Assembly (NCBI RefSeq): GCF_003149245.1
Contig: NZ_QGDL01000004.1
Coordinates: forward strand, 62,001-126,000
Source of the DNA: Faecalicatena orotica
Lineage (GTDB): Bacteria > Bacillota > Clostridia > Lachnospirales > Lachnospiraceae
DNA: 64,000 bases
Direction: 5' to 3'
The translations under genes were made by a program, and so were the position numbers. Positions 37,899-45,859 of this stretch are shown here, one piece after another. The notes beneath the pieces are model-generated. The model saw nothing but the letters and a program-made list of their open reading frames with translations, was not told the DNA's origin and ran no database searches. Numbering within the stretch: the first letter of the stretch is position 1; each line of letters starts with the position of its first letter.

Positions 37899-38969
37899 CT
37901 ATTCAAAATCTACGGACTTCCCGGTTTTTGCGGATTCTCTGACTGCATCCATGACTGTCAGGACTCTCCGTGTCTCGGGGATTTTCACAAGGAAATCCTC
38001 TTCCCCATAATATGCTTTTTTATAATTTTCAAAATAATCTCTGTGGCAGGTATTCACCTTCGGCACGTCTTCTGTTACGATTTTTCCCGGTGCAGGCGGT
38101 CCGAAGGAACGTGTAGGACCTGCAGCCGTCATTGTCCTGGAGCCGCTTACGTTCGTAAGAAGCTCTGTTGTCCTGACAATCCTCCCTTCCGGTTCAAATC
38201 CGTCCACATAGGCAGTCCCCTTGTTTCCACCCATAATCCAGTGTCGTTCGAACCACTTATCCTGAGGTTTATCCGCCAACAGATAGGTTCCCAGTTCAAC
38301 TTCCGCCATCACTTGATTGTCAAACCTCAGCAGAATCTTAAAATAATCATCCACTTCAAAATTAATGACATTTCTCACATCCGCATAGATGGACGTGATT
38401 TTTGCTTCCGGCATCATGAAGAGGATCTGGTCAATCAAATGTACTCCCCAGTCATAAAGCATGCCTCCGCCTTCGCTTATGTAAACATGCCAGTCATGCA
38501 TATTTCCATTGAATCCATAGAGACTGTTTTTCATCATATAAACGTCCCCGAGAGCCTTTTGGTCAAAGATTTCTTTCATGATTCTGAAGTCCTGATCCAG
38601 ACGCCTCTGATGGTGGACCGTAAATTTCACTCCGCACTCATTTGTCACACGGACCATGTCATCCAGTTCCTCCAAAGACATGGCTGCCGGCTTCTCACAT
38701 ATGATATCTTTTCCTGCCCTTGCAGCCTGTATGACCAGATCATGATGTTGGTTGTTATTTGCCGCAATCAGTACAACGTCCACTTCCGGGTCTGCCAAAA
38801 GCGCCTCGTTGCTTTCGTATCTTTTTAACCCTTCCTTAACATCATCCAATTGTTTCGGATCCCTGTCAGAAAACCCGATCAAACGAATGCCTTCCATCTG
38901 ACTGAGCATTGTCTCATGCTCATGTCCCATAAAACCGTGACCAATCACTGCGATTCTGATATCTTCCAT
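37899..38969 (-). CDS. Gfo/Idh/MocA-family dehydrogenase 1
   Basis: A 356-aa NAD(P)-dependent sugar oxidoreductase. The Rossmann motif VIGHGFMGHEHE is at the N-terminus, CEKPAAMS carries the conserved catalytic-region lysine, and GGGMLYDWGVHLIDQ holds the C-terminal active-site Asp/His. ATG 38969 follows GGGAGG at 5 nt; the TTG eight codons earlier has none. In C-glycoside systems such an enzyme oxidises the sugar C3 hydroxyl before cleavage or reduces the product after it. Two such genes in tandem suggest division of those steps. Confidence 0.88.
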   Translation of the reverse strand: MEDIRIAVIGHGFMGHEHETMLSQMEGIRLIGFSDRDPKQLDDVKEGLKRYESNEALLADPEVDVVLIAANNNQHHDLVIQAARAGKDIICEKPAAMSLEELDDMVRVTNECGVKFTVHHQRRLDQDFRIMKEIFDQKALGDVYMMKNSLYGFNGNMHDWHVYISEGGGMLYDWGVHLIDQILFMMPEAKITSIYADVRNVINFEVDDYFKILLRFDNQVMAEVELGTYLLADKPQDKWFERHWIMGGNKGTAYVDGFEPEGRIVRTTELLTNVSGSRTMTAAGPTRSFGPPAPGKIVTEDVPKVNTCHRDYFENYKKAYYGEEDFLVKIPETRRVLTVMDAVRESAKTGKSVDFE

Positions 38970-38996
38970 TTCTTCCTCCCGTTGAAACCTCAATCT

Positions 38997-40112
38997 TTAA
39001 TCCAATTTGATTTCCTGACCTGACTCTGCGGCTTTATAGATCGTGTCCAGAATCTGGGTAACAACAAATGCCTGCTGCGGTTTTACAAGCGGTTCCTTAT
39101 CTTCGATAATTGCCTCCAGCCACTGTTTACATTCCAGCACTTCCGGGGAACCGCCGCCATTTCCTTCAAAAAATGCAATGGCACCTGCATCTGAAATATG
39201 TTCTTCCGTTAAAATTCCGCCGGTTGTCTCATTGAATACAAGATCATATCCTTCCTGACTCATTCCTCCGATCATCTCTGCTCCCGCCTTCGTTCCGCAA
39301 AGAGTGGCAGCTGCTTCTCTTGAATCCTTTACATTCAATGCCCATGCAGACTCAAGGAAGATCGCCGCACCGTTTTTCATCTTGATATAACCGAACGCTG
39401 AATCTTCAACCTCATAAGTCTTTGGGTCCCACGGTCCGAACATATTGCCTTCTGTCGCTTCCGGAAGATGGCCCAGTTTTTCAAAAACAGATCCTGTAAT
39501 GGATGCGGGCTCATAATTATCCATGCACCATAATGTGATATCCAGTGCATGCGTTCCAATATCGATCAGCGGACCGCCGCCCTGCTTTGACTTGTCCGGG
39601 AACACACCCCATGTAGGTACGGCTCTCCTTCTGACTGCATGTGCCTTTGCAAAATAGATTTCTCCAAGTTTCCCTTCTTCACAGGCCCTCTTAAGTGCCC
39701 GTGCGTCTGTACGGAAACGGTTCTGATATCCAATTGTAAATTTCTTTCCGGATTTCTCCCATGCATCCATCATTTTCTGTGCATCTTCTGTCGTCGCAGC
39801 CATCGGCTTCTCGCAAAGTACATGTTTCCCAGCGTTAAAAGCTGCTACTGTAACCGGGCAGTGTGAGTTATTTGGTGTGCATACATGCACCACGTCAATC
39901 TCTTCATCTTTCAGCATTTCGTTATAGTCTGTATAGACTTTTGCATCAGGCGTGCCGAATTTCTCAGCACCTGCCTTTGCACGTTCTTCAATAATGTCAC
40001 AAAAAGCTACGATTTCGCACTTATCACTCTGTGATGTAAGCGCCGGGAAATGTTTTTGATTTGCGATTCCTCCGCATCCTACAACTGCCACCTGTAATTT
40101 TCCGTTCTTCAT
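38997..40112 (-). CDS. Gfo/Idh/MocA-family dehydrogenase 2
   Basis: A 371-aa NAD(P)-dependent oxidoreductase with VVGCGGIANQKHFPAL, CEKPMAATTEDAQ and GGGPLIDIGTHALD. I take the second ATG (40112) as start, 8 nt after GGAGG; the first ATG (40118) is only 2 nt from it. It sits first after the symporter gene. The Gly-rich GGPLIDIGTHALD pattern is close to glucose- and glycoside-3-dehydrogenases, making it a good candidate for the initial C3 oxidation (DgpA-like). Assignment of individual steps is inference. Confidence 0.88.
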   Translation of the reverse strand: MKNGKLQVAVVGCGGIANQKHFPALTSQSDKCEIVAFCDIIEERAKAGAEKFGTPDAKVYTDYNEMLKDEEIDVVHVCTPNNSHCPVTVAAFNAGKHVLCEKPMAATTEDAQKMMDAWEKSGKKFTIGYQNRFRTDARALKRACEEGKLGEIYFAKAHAVRRRAVPTWGVFPDKSKQGGGPLIDIGTHALDITLWCMDNYEPASITGSVFEKLGHLPEATEGNMFGPWDPKTYEVEDSAFGYIKMKNGAAIFLESAWALNVKDSREAAATLCGTKAGAEMIGGMSQEGYDLVFNETTGGILTEEHISDAGAIAFFEGNGGGSPEVLECKQWLEAIIEDKEPLVKPQQAFVVTQILDTIYKAAESGQEIKLD

Positions 40113-40146
40113 CTTCATATCCTCCTGATTATTTATTTGTTTTAAT

Positions 40147-41511
40147 TTATTGATTTTGATTTTTTTCTTTTAATTTCTGACGGATATCATCTGCATCTTT
40201 GTCACTCATGTTCCATAAAAAACATGCGGCTGCAGCCACTATGAAAAGAATTGCCGGGATCAGGTTTACCACTGTATTAATTCCCTTCAATGCTGATACA
40301 GTCTGCTCTGCATTTGCCACATAACCGAAAGCCGCAAGAAGAAGCACTCCGATCGAACCGCCAAGTGCATTCCCGATCTTTGTCGCCAGCCCATATGTTG
40401 CATATGCTGTCCCGTCTGTCCGCACCCCGGTCTTTAACTCCATATAATCTACAGAGTCTGACACCATCGATAACGTCATTGGGAAACCGACATTAAACAG
40501 GCCAAATATCCAGCACCCTGCCAGAACCATTGTCATATTATCAAACGGTGCAAAATAAATGACTAAAAGTCCGACAGCCTGAATCAGCATAGATCCCATC
40601 AGGACGTTTCTTTTTCCAAATTTTTTCGCCGCCATCGGAACAAAGAAGGAACCGATTACAGCGCCAATAGAAGGAATCGTCATGATAAGGGCAATCATTG
40701 TGAAGGAGCCAAGGCAGTAGATCACATAAAACGCACACACTGCAATACGTCCCATGAATGCCGTCATCTGAAGTGTCATGATCAGCATGACAATCATCAG
40801 GTATTTATTTTTGACCAGATTATTGATCGTTGTTTTAAAGGAAAATTTTTGTATTTCCCCAATCGGCTGCACATTTTCTTTTGCTGTGAAGAACACGATT
40901 AAAAACAGCGGGATGGCTATGATTCCATAAATAACGGCTACCATCATATATCCATGTCCGTTTGCAACTTCTGCCCCTGAACCTGAAAATTTCAGTGCAA
41001 GACCTGCGGAACAGGCATTTACGATAATCATTCCAAGATTCATACCGATGTTTCTGGATGTATTAATTGTATTTCTCTGTGCCGCATCTTCTGTCATAAC
41101 ACCTGCCAGGGCCGCATAAGGAATATTGGTCAGTGTATACAGCATTCCCGCTATGATATATGTTGCCGCTGCCCATATAATCCCTGCCACGCTGGAACCG
41201 CCGAACGGGTTTGTAAATGTCAGGACACCGAACAATGCCAGAAACGGACATCCAAATGCTATGTACGGGCGGAACCTCCCGAATCTGGAGCGTGTCCGTT
41301 CTGCAATTGCCCCCATCATTGGATCATTAACAGCATCCCATATACGGGCGCCCATCATAATTACTGACACAATGGCCGGAGCAAGGCCGACAACATCTGT
41401 GTAAAACAATGTTAAATAAGAACCAACAAAAGTCCATACGAACTGTGATGCCAGATCTCCAAAACCGTAGCATATGACTGCTGCTTTTGAAGCCCTCTTT
41501 TGATTTTCCAT
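40147..41511 (-). CDS. GPH-family glycoside symporter
   Basis: A 454-aa membrane protein with about 12 helices and GPH signatures RIWDAVNDPMMGAIAERT and RSRFGRFRPYIAFG. ATG 41511 is preferred, with GGAG 8 nt upstream; a GTG six codons earlier is an alternative. First gene of the operon, it should import the glycoside that the following enzymes oxidise and cleave. It is distinct from the GPH transporter at 13.4 kb. Confidence 0.92.
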   Translation of the reverse strand: MENQKRASKAAVICYGFGDLASQFVWTFVGSYLTLFYTDVVGLAPAIVSVIMMGARIWDAVNDPMMGAIAERTRSRFGRFRPYIAFGCPFLALFGVLTFTNPFGGSSVAGIIWAAATYIIAGMLYTLTNIPYAALAGVMTEDAAQRNTINTSRNIGMNLGMIIVNACSAGLALKFSGSGAEVANGHGYMMVAVIYGIIAIPLFLIVFFTAKENVQPIGEIQKFSFKTTINNLVKNKYLMIVMLIMTLQMTAFMGRIAVCAFYVIYCLGSFTMIALIMTIPSIGAVIGSFFVPMAAKKFGKRNVLMGSMLIQAVGLLVIYFAPFDNMTMVLAGCWIFGLFNVGFPMTLSMVSDSVDYMELKTGVRTDGTAYATYGLATKIGNALGGSIGVLLLAAFGYVANAEQTVSALKGINTVVNLIPAILFIVAAAACFLWNMSDKDADDIRQKLKEKNQNQ

Positions 41512-41553
41512 AATATTTTCTCCATTCACTATTAGTAGTCACATTAGAATTGT

Positions 41554-41563
41554 AAGACGTCTT
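41554..41563. promoter_or_regulatory. AAGACGTCTT palindrome upstream of the C-glycoside operon
   Basis: A perfect 10-bp palindrome 43 nt upstream of the symporter start, within the presumed promoter region. It may be an operator for the divergent AraC-type protein, though AraC sites are usually direct repeats. AAGTATAT...ATATACTT arms flank the region further upstream. Confidence 0.3.
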
Positions 41564-41664
41564 CCCGAATTCATTTTGTAAAATAAGTATATCCTGAGAA
41601 AACATAATTCGCTTTTATGCTGTTCCAATATACTTGTCTATATTTGCAGCCTGCAATAAAAAAA

Positions 41665-41707
41665 GAAACCAGTGCAACAATCGTAGTATGATTATTGCAC
41701 CGATTTC
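41665..41707 (-). terminator. Terminator of the AraC-GH39 gene
   Basis: GAAACCAGTGCAACAAT pairs imperfectly with ATTATTGCACCGATTTC. On the minus strand an eight-base T run follows the stem. Confidence 0.8.
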
Positions 41708-41722
41708 TCTTTTCTTGTTTTT

Positions 41723-44128
41723 CTAGTAATCCTTATAAATATGGAACAAGGCAATTTCATGGGGCTGCAGTTCAGAAACAAATTCAAGCTCTCCCTGTCC
41801 GGAATATACCCTTTCCATGCTAAGATGGGGTGTACATATATTTCTCAGGTACTTCAAATCACTCCCTGAAAGCTCTGCCTCGCAATTAAAACGGAGCCAT
41901 TCTGTAAGAATGCACCCATACTGATTATTCAGCAGATGTTTTTTTACGATATATTTCTGGTCTGATACCACGTTTTTAAGTCTGAAGGAGACCTCCAATA
42001 TCTTATTATCTTCAAAAATGGCGTCTAAATTCCTAATATCCAGATCATCCTCATCTTTCATATAATAATTGGCGCTGTACCACTTAAAGTTAAAGCACAC
42101 AATATAATAGTCGCCATGTTCATTTGCCGTCACAATATAATTGGGACCCGATGAGACAAATAAAGGTCCCAGCTGGTTGAGGAAGTCGATTGCATAATAG
42201 GCTGGTTTTCTTACCCCGTCTTTTGTAAGAAGCCCTACCCCTCCCTGTATTATATTTACAGAATCATAATACGTACTGATCCAGTCTGACCCCATCCAGA
42301 AACAGGCCGTATCCACCCTCCCCCACATGGCGGCTGTCATTTTCATAATAAACGCAGCCCTGAAGCAGCTGTCGTTCAAATAATTCCGATTGGAAAGGGC
42401 ATTACTCCACTCTGTAATACACAGCTTCCTGTCTGCAACCTTGCATTCCTGCATGATATTTTTCACAATGTCGATCTGTTCAGAAAGGAAATCAAAATCA
42501 GTAATCCTCTGGGCGTAATTGACGTCCTGTTCATCGCTGAGTGACTGGTACGGAAACAAAATCATTGTTACAAAATCTGGAACACAATTCTCCTGACGGC
42601 ATTGATTCAGGTAGGTCCTGAATATCTCTTCCTTCTTATCTATAATGATACTTGGTCCGCCGATCCGGGCCCCCGGCGCAGCTTCCTTAACTTGAAAATA
42701 CCAGCTTTTATAATACTCGAAAAATTCTGCCGCGTCATAACCACTTTTCTGATGCTCCACATCAAACGTATATTCATAAAGCCAGCTGCTGATTTCGTCA
42801 AGGCCAAACCTTTTTGCAATATGCCACATAAAGCTTCTGACGATGTTTTCCCATTCCGCCTTTGTCTGATACTCCATCGCCTCTTCTTCATAGAACAGCA
42901 TCTCTTTCCCGTTTTTCACCGCACATTCCGGCCTGCTGCCGAAATCAAGGTATGGTTTCATACCGTGGGACACCAGAAATTCCAGAATTGTGTCAATACT
43001 GTCAAAATTGTAATTACCTCTTCTCGAATCCTGCCGTATCTTTAATCTGGTGGAAAACAGATTCCATATGCGTACATATTTAAAATGAAGATTCTCTACC
43101 AAATACAGTGTATGGTACTGCAGGTTAGCCAGTGTCAGGTTATAAGCAGAACCGATATTAATAACCGTATTCCAGAATGGCCGGCTGGCCTTTGCATTCT
43201 GAATATCATTTTCTATCGTAATACCGCTGATACCTTGATTTGACTGGTCCGTATTCACCAGTTTTTCCAGCTTGCGTTTTATTTTTTCTTCCAGAAGCAC
43301 GCTTTCCTTTGCCTCTGTGGTAACATGGGGCTTATTTTTCTTTCTGTACTGTGAGGGCGGCATCCCGAAATTTTCCTGAAAAACCTTGCTGAATACAGAT
43401 GGATTCGAAAACCCGTTGTCGACTGCAATCTTTGTCAGTGGTTCATCCGAATACAGCAGATCATTGAGTGCATAATGCAGCCGGACACTAGAAACATATT
43501 CTGCAAAATATACCCCTGTCTCTTTCTTAAAAAACCGGGATAAGGAAGATGGGGATAAATATAACTTTTCTGCAAGGGTATTCAGGCTCAGCTGGTGCTG
43601 GTAGTTCATATTAATATAGTTAATCACTATTTGCAGACGCTCACTCGGGTCCTTAATAGATTCCTGCCTCCCAACCTGATACTGAACGAGGAATTTTTCT
43701 ATCAGGCAGTCTAAAAGCTCATATTTCAGGCTATATATCATACAGTCCGTGCGGTGCTGGTTTTCAAGTGCATGATATACAATCTTATTCAGTATTTCCC
43801 GCAGTTTCGTATACGGCCTCGCTGTATCGGCGGCAGTATTGCAGATAAAAGTGAAACATTCATTCTGCATAACATCCGCCAGGACAAGATAGGATATTTT
43901 TATTGTAAACGCAATGGTATTATCACCGCAGTCAAACTGGTGCACAGTCCCCGCATTCACAAGTACGATCCCGTCCTTTCCAAAGGTATACGCTTTATCC
44001 GCAACAGATACCCTTGCTTCCCCTTCCAGAACATATAAAATTATAAGCTCCGGAACGGATGCCTTTTTTCCTCTTCTGTTCTGGATCAGCTCCACTTCTA
44101 TCCCATCAAATTTCCACTTTTTTATCAT
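41723..44128 (-). CDS. AraC regulator fused to a degenerate GH39-like module
   Basis: An ~801-aa cytoplasmic protein in three parts. The N-terminal cupin (about 10-110; ILYVLEGEARVSV, VNAGTVHQF) is followed by an AraC double HTH (about 185-285; LSLNTLAEKLYLSPSSLSRFF and LTKIAVDNGFSNPSVFSKVF). The rest is a TIM barrel resembling GH39 beta-xylosidase (YVRIWNLFS, YLDFGSRPE, ITEWSNALSN). The usual GH39 NEP acid/base motif reads SSWLYEYTFD, so catalysis is doubtful and the barrel probably senses sugar. ATG 44128 (AAAGGG upstream) is preferred over 44161, which lacks a ribosome binding site. It is the likely regulator of the adjacent C-glycoside operon. Confidence 0.85.
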   Translation of the reverse strand: MIKKWKFDGIEVELIQNRRGKKASVPELIILYVLEGEARVSVADKAYTFGKDGIVLVNAGTVHQFDCGDNTIAFTIKISYLVLADVMQNECFTFICNTAADTARPYTKLREILNKIVYHALENQHRTDCMIYSLKYELLDCLIEKFLVQYQVGRQESIKDPSERLQIVINYINMNYQHQLSLNTLAEKLYLSPSSLSRFFKKETGVYFAEYVSSVRLHYALNDLLYSDEPLTKIAVDNGFSNPSVFSKVFQENFGMPPSQYRKKNKPHVTTEAKESVLLEEKIKRKLEKLVNTDQSNQGISGITIENDIQNAKASRPFWNTVINIGSAYNLTLANLQYHTLYLVENLHFKYVRIWNLFSTRLKIRQDSRRGNYNFDSIDTILEFLVSHGMKPYLDFGSRPECAVKNGKEMLFYEEEAMEYQTKAEWENIVRSFMWHIAKRFGLDEISSWLYEYTFDVEHQKSGYDAAEFFEYYKSWYFQVKEAAPGARIGGPSIIIDKKEEIFRTYLNQCRQENCVPDFVTMILFPYQSLSDEQDVNYAQRITDFDFLSEQIDIVKNIMQECKVADRKLCITEWSNALSNRNYLNDSCFRAAFIMKMTAAMWGRVDTACFWMGSDWISTYYDSVNIIQGGVGLLTKDGVRKPAYYAIDFLNQLGPLFVSSGPNYIVTANEHGDYYIVCFNFKWYSANYYMKDEDDLDIRNLDAIFEDNKILEVSFRLKNVVSDQKYIVKKHLLNNQYGCILTEWLRFNCEAELSGSDLKYLRNICTPHLSMERVYSGQGELEFVSELQPHEIALFHIYKDY

Positions 44129-44186
44129 CTGCCATCGCCCTTTGCATAAGTCTTCTTTCATTTTATCATATACGTTTGGTTCTTTC

Positions 44187-44339
44187 TACTTAAAAGAAGA
44201 TGGCAGGGCGCTGTTCAATAAAAGCATTACACGCATTGCGCGGGATATGCGGCGGCTGCAAGAGTATATCGACCTTTTAGCAGCGCACGGCGTTTCACTC
44301 TATTGTGTGCAGGAACAGCTTTTGTTCAGGGGAGATTGA
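44187..44339 (+). pseudogene. Serine recombinase fragment
   Basis: An open stretch encoding NKSITRIARDMRRLQEYIDLL and HGVSLYCVQEQLLF, ending at TGA 44337-44339. The S-x-x-R-x-x-R-D pattern and spacing resemble the catalytic domain of resolvase/invertase-type recombinases. The N-terminal nucleophile region and C-terminus are absent, so it is a remnant. It marks the left side of the mobile-element scar. Confidence 0.5.
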
Positions 44340-44357
44340 AAATGAAAGTATTGCCGC

Positions 44358-44624
44358 ATGAGATGGAGTTACCTAAAGGAATATCACCCCGGCCTGTATA
44401 ATTCCCTGCTTTTGAACGAAAAACTTTATCCGCACCTGTTAGAGCTTGAGCGAACAGCCAATAAACGCATAGAAACCATGCTGCCACGTATGATGGTAGC
44501 GGATGGTGTAACAGAGGAATTGAAAGGCCGCGATCCCATGGGCTGGGTACAGATGATGAACGTATTGAAAGCACAGGCAGAGGAAACCATATTGAATGAA
44601 TTAATTTATAGCGAGGAGACATAG
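44358..44624 (+). CDS. TnpV-like transposon protein, N-terminally short
   Basis: An 88-aa protein resembling the C-terminal two thirds of TnpV proteins carried by clostridial conjugative/mobilisable elements (MRWSYLKEYHPGLYNSLL, DGVTEELKGRDPMGW, ILNELIYS). Full-length relatives have about 30 more N-terminal residues; here the upstream sequence is interrupted in frame, so the gene is probably truncated. It is 2 nt before the next partial gene. TnpV function is not established. Confidence 0.7.
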   Translation: MRWSYLKEYHPGLYNSLLLNEKLYPHLLELERTANKRIETMLPRMMVADGVTEELKGRDPMGWVQMMNVLKAQAEETILNELIYSEET

Positions 44625-44626
44625 CA

Positions 44627-44926
44627 ATGTTGACTTTTGAAAAAGTGTTAGAAGTTTTTACTGACCAGCTCCGTAAAGACCAGCTTTATGAGATGGTGCA
44701 GACCAGCCACGGTTATACATTGGTGGCATGGGAGGAAAACCGAAGCCAGTGGTACAGCGTAGAGATACAGAAAACGCCCGCCGACCTGTTGACAGCGCTG
44801 CTGGATATTTATGCTAACTTTCTGGAAGATGAAATCACAAAAAATGAAAGGTAATTAACACCGGAAGAAGAAAAAGAAATCAAAGTGAAATGCGGATTGC
44901 TGCAAGCACAGTGCGAAACAGAATAA
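44627..44926 (+). pseudogene. Mobile-element hypothetical protein split by in-frame TAA
   Basis: From ATG 44627 the frame encodes 75 aa (MLTFEKVLEVFTDQL... LEDEITKNER), meets TAA at 44852-44854, then continues in frame for 23 codons (LTPEEEKEIKVKCGLLQAQ) to a second TAA at 44924-44926. Relatives known next to TnpV genes run through this point, ending in a similar Glu-rich helix, so a nonsense mutation probably removed the last helix. Function unknown. Confidence 0.6.
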
Positions 44927-45062
44927 CTGCCAAGGAGAAACGGAGGCTTCACTTGTGGAGCTACCGTTTCTCTGGCTTCATGGATCCTTTTGGTGGTAAC
45001 AGGTTTGATTTTCAAATCTTCGTTGTCATATTAAAAAATTGTTGAAAGTTTTGATATGGATA

Positions 45063-45118
45063 TTGACAACCCCCTTTATTTGCCGTATCATATAACAGTG
45101 TTATATAGCAGTGCTATA
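45063..45118 (+). promoter_or_regulatory. TetR-gene promoter with two perfect palindromic operators
   Basis: TTGACA (45063-45068) and TATCAT (45086-45091) are 17 bp apart. Directly after the -10 come two perfect 15-nt odd-centre palindromes, TATAACAGTGTTATA (45091-45105) and TATAGCAGTGCTATA (45104-45118), sharing 2 bp and with centres 13 bp apart. They lie 16 nt before the TetR start and would block transcription when bound, giving autoregulation. Confidence 0.8.
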
Positions 45119-45133
45119 AGAGGGGATGAGTTA

Positions 45134-45751
45134 ATGAATGAAGTGGAACAGACAACATTAAATCTAATTCTTTCAGCCGCCATGCAGGAATTTCTTGAAA
45201 AAGGTTTCAAATCCGCTTCCTTGCGAAATATTGTCAAAACAGCGAGGGTCACAACGGGCGCGTTCTATGGTTACTATCACAGCAAGGAAGATTTATTTGA
45301 AGCACTGGTAGGTGAACAGTACGACTTTCTTTTGAACTGCTTCTGCAAGGCTCAGAAAGAATTTGCTGAAATCCCACCAGAAGAACAGCCAAACAATCTT
45401 ACCGACGTTTCCGGCGAGTGTATGTACGAAATGCTTTTGTATGCCTATGAACATTTGAATGAATTTAAGCTCATTCTTTGCTGTTCAGAGGGGACGCGTT
45501 TTTCCAAACTGATTGATGAAATGGTAGAGGTAGAAACAAAAGGAACGCATGATTATTTGGCGGTGCTTGATGAGTTAGGCAGACCATCGCCGCCTATTGA
45601 TGAACGGTTAGAGCATATATTGATTACCGGAATGTTTAATACATTTTTTGAGTTGATTATACATGAAATGCCGATTGAAGAAGCAAAGCATTATCTAAAA
45701 GAAATGAGAGCTTTTTACACCGCCGGGTGGATGAAAATTATGGGGCAATAA
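45134..45751 (+). CDS. TetR-family repressor of the ABC exporter
   Basis: A 205-aa TetR regulator with an N-terminal HTH (ILSAAMQEFLEKGFKSASLRNIVKTA and TTGAFYGYYHSKEDLFEALV) and a ligand-binding C-terminal domain. ATG 45134 is chosen (AGAGGGG upstream, 7-8 nt spacing); an upstream ATG at 45056 would overlap the -35 box. It is followed in the same direction by a two-gene ABC exporter, with a GTTAGT-AACG-ACTAAC dyad (45774-45789) between, possibly a second site. It likely represses itself and the exporter until a toxic ligand binds. Confidence 0.9.
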   Translation: MNEVEQTTLNLILSAAMQEFLEKGFKSASLRNIVKTARVTTGAFYGYYHSKEDLFEALVGEQYDFLLNCFCKAQKEFAEIPPEEQPNNLTDVSGECMYEMLLYAYEHLNEFKLILCCSEGTRFSKLIDEMVEVETKGTHDYLAVLDELGRPSPPIDERLEHILITGMFNTFFELIIHEMPIEEAKHYLKEMRAFYTAGWMKIMGQ

Positions 45752-45859
45752 GCCCTATAATTTTTACAGATAAGTTAGTAACGACTAACTCGTTGCAGTG
45801 GATATTCGAGAACGCATATTACGTTTTCATATCATAAATTATTTTAAGGAGGTTTTTTA

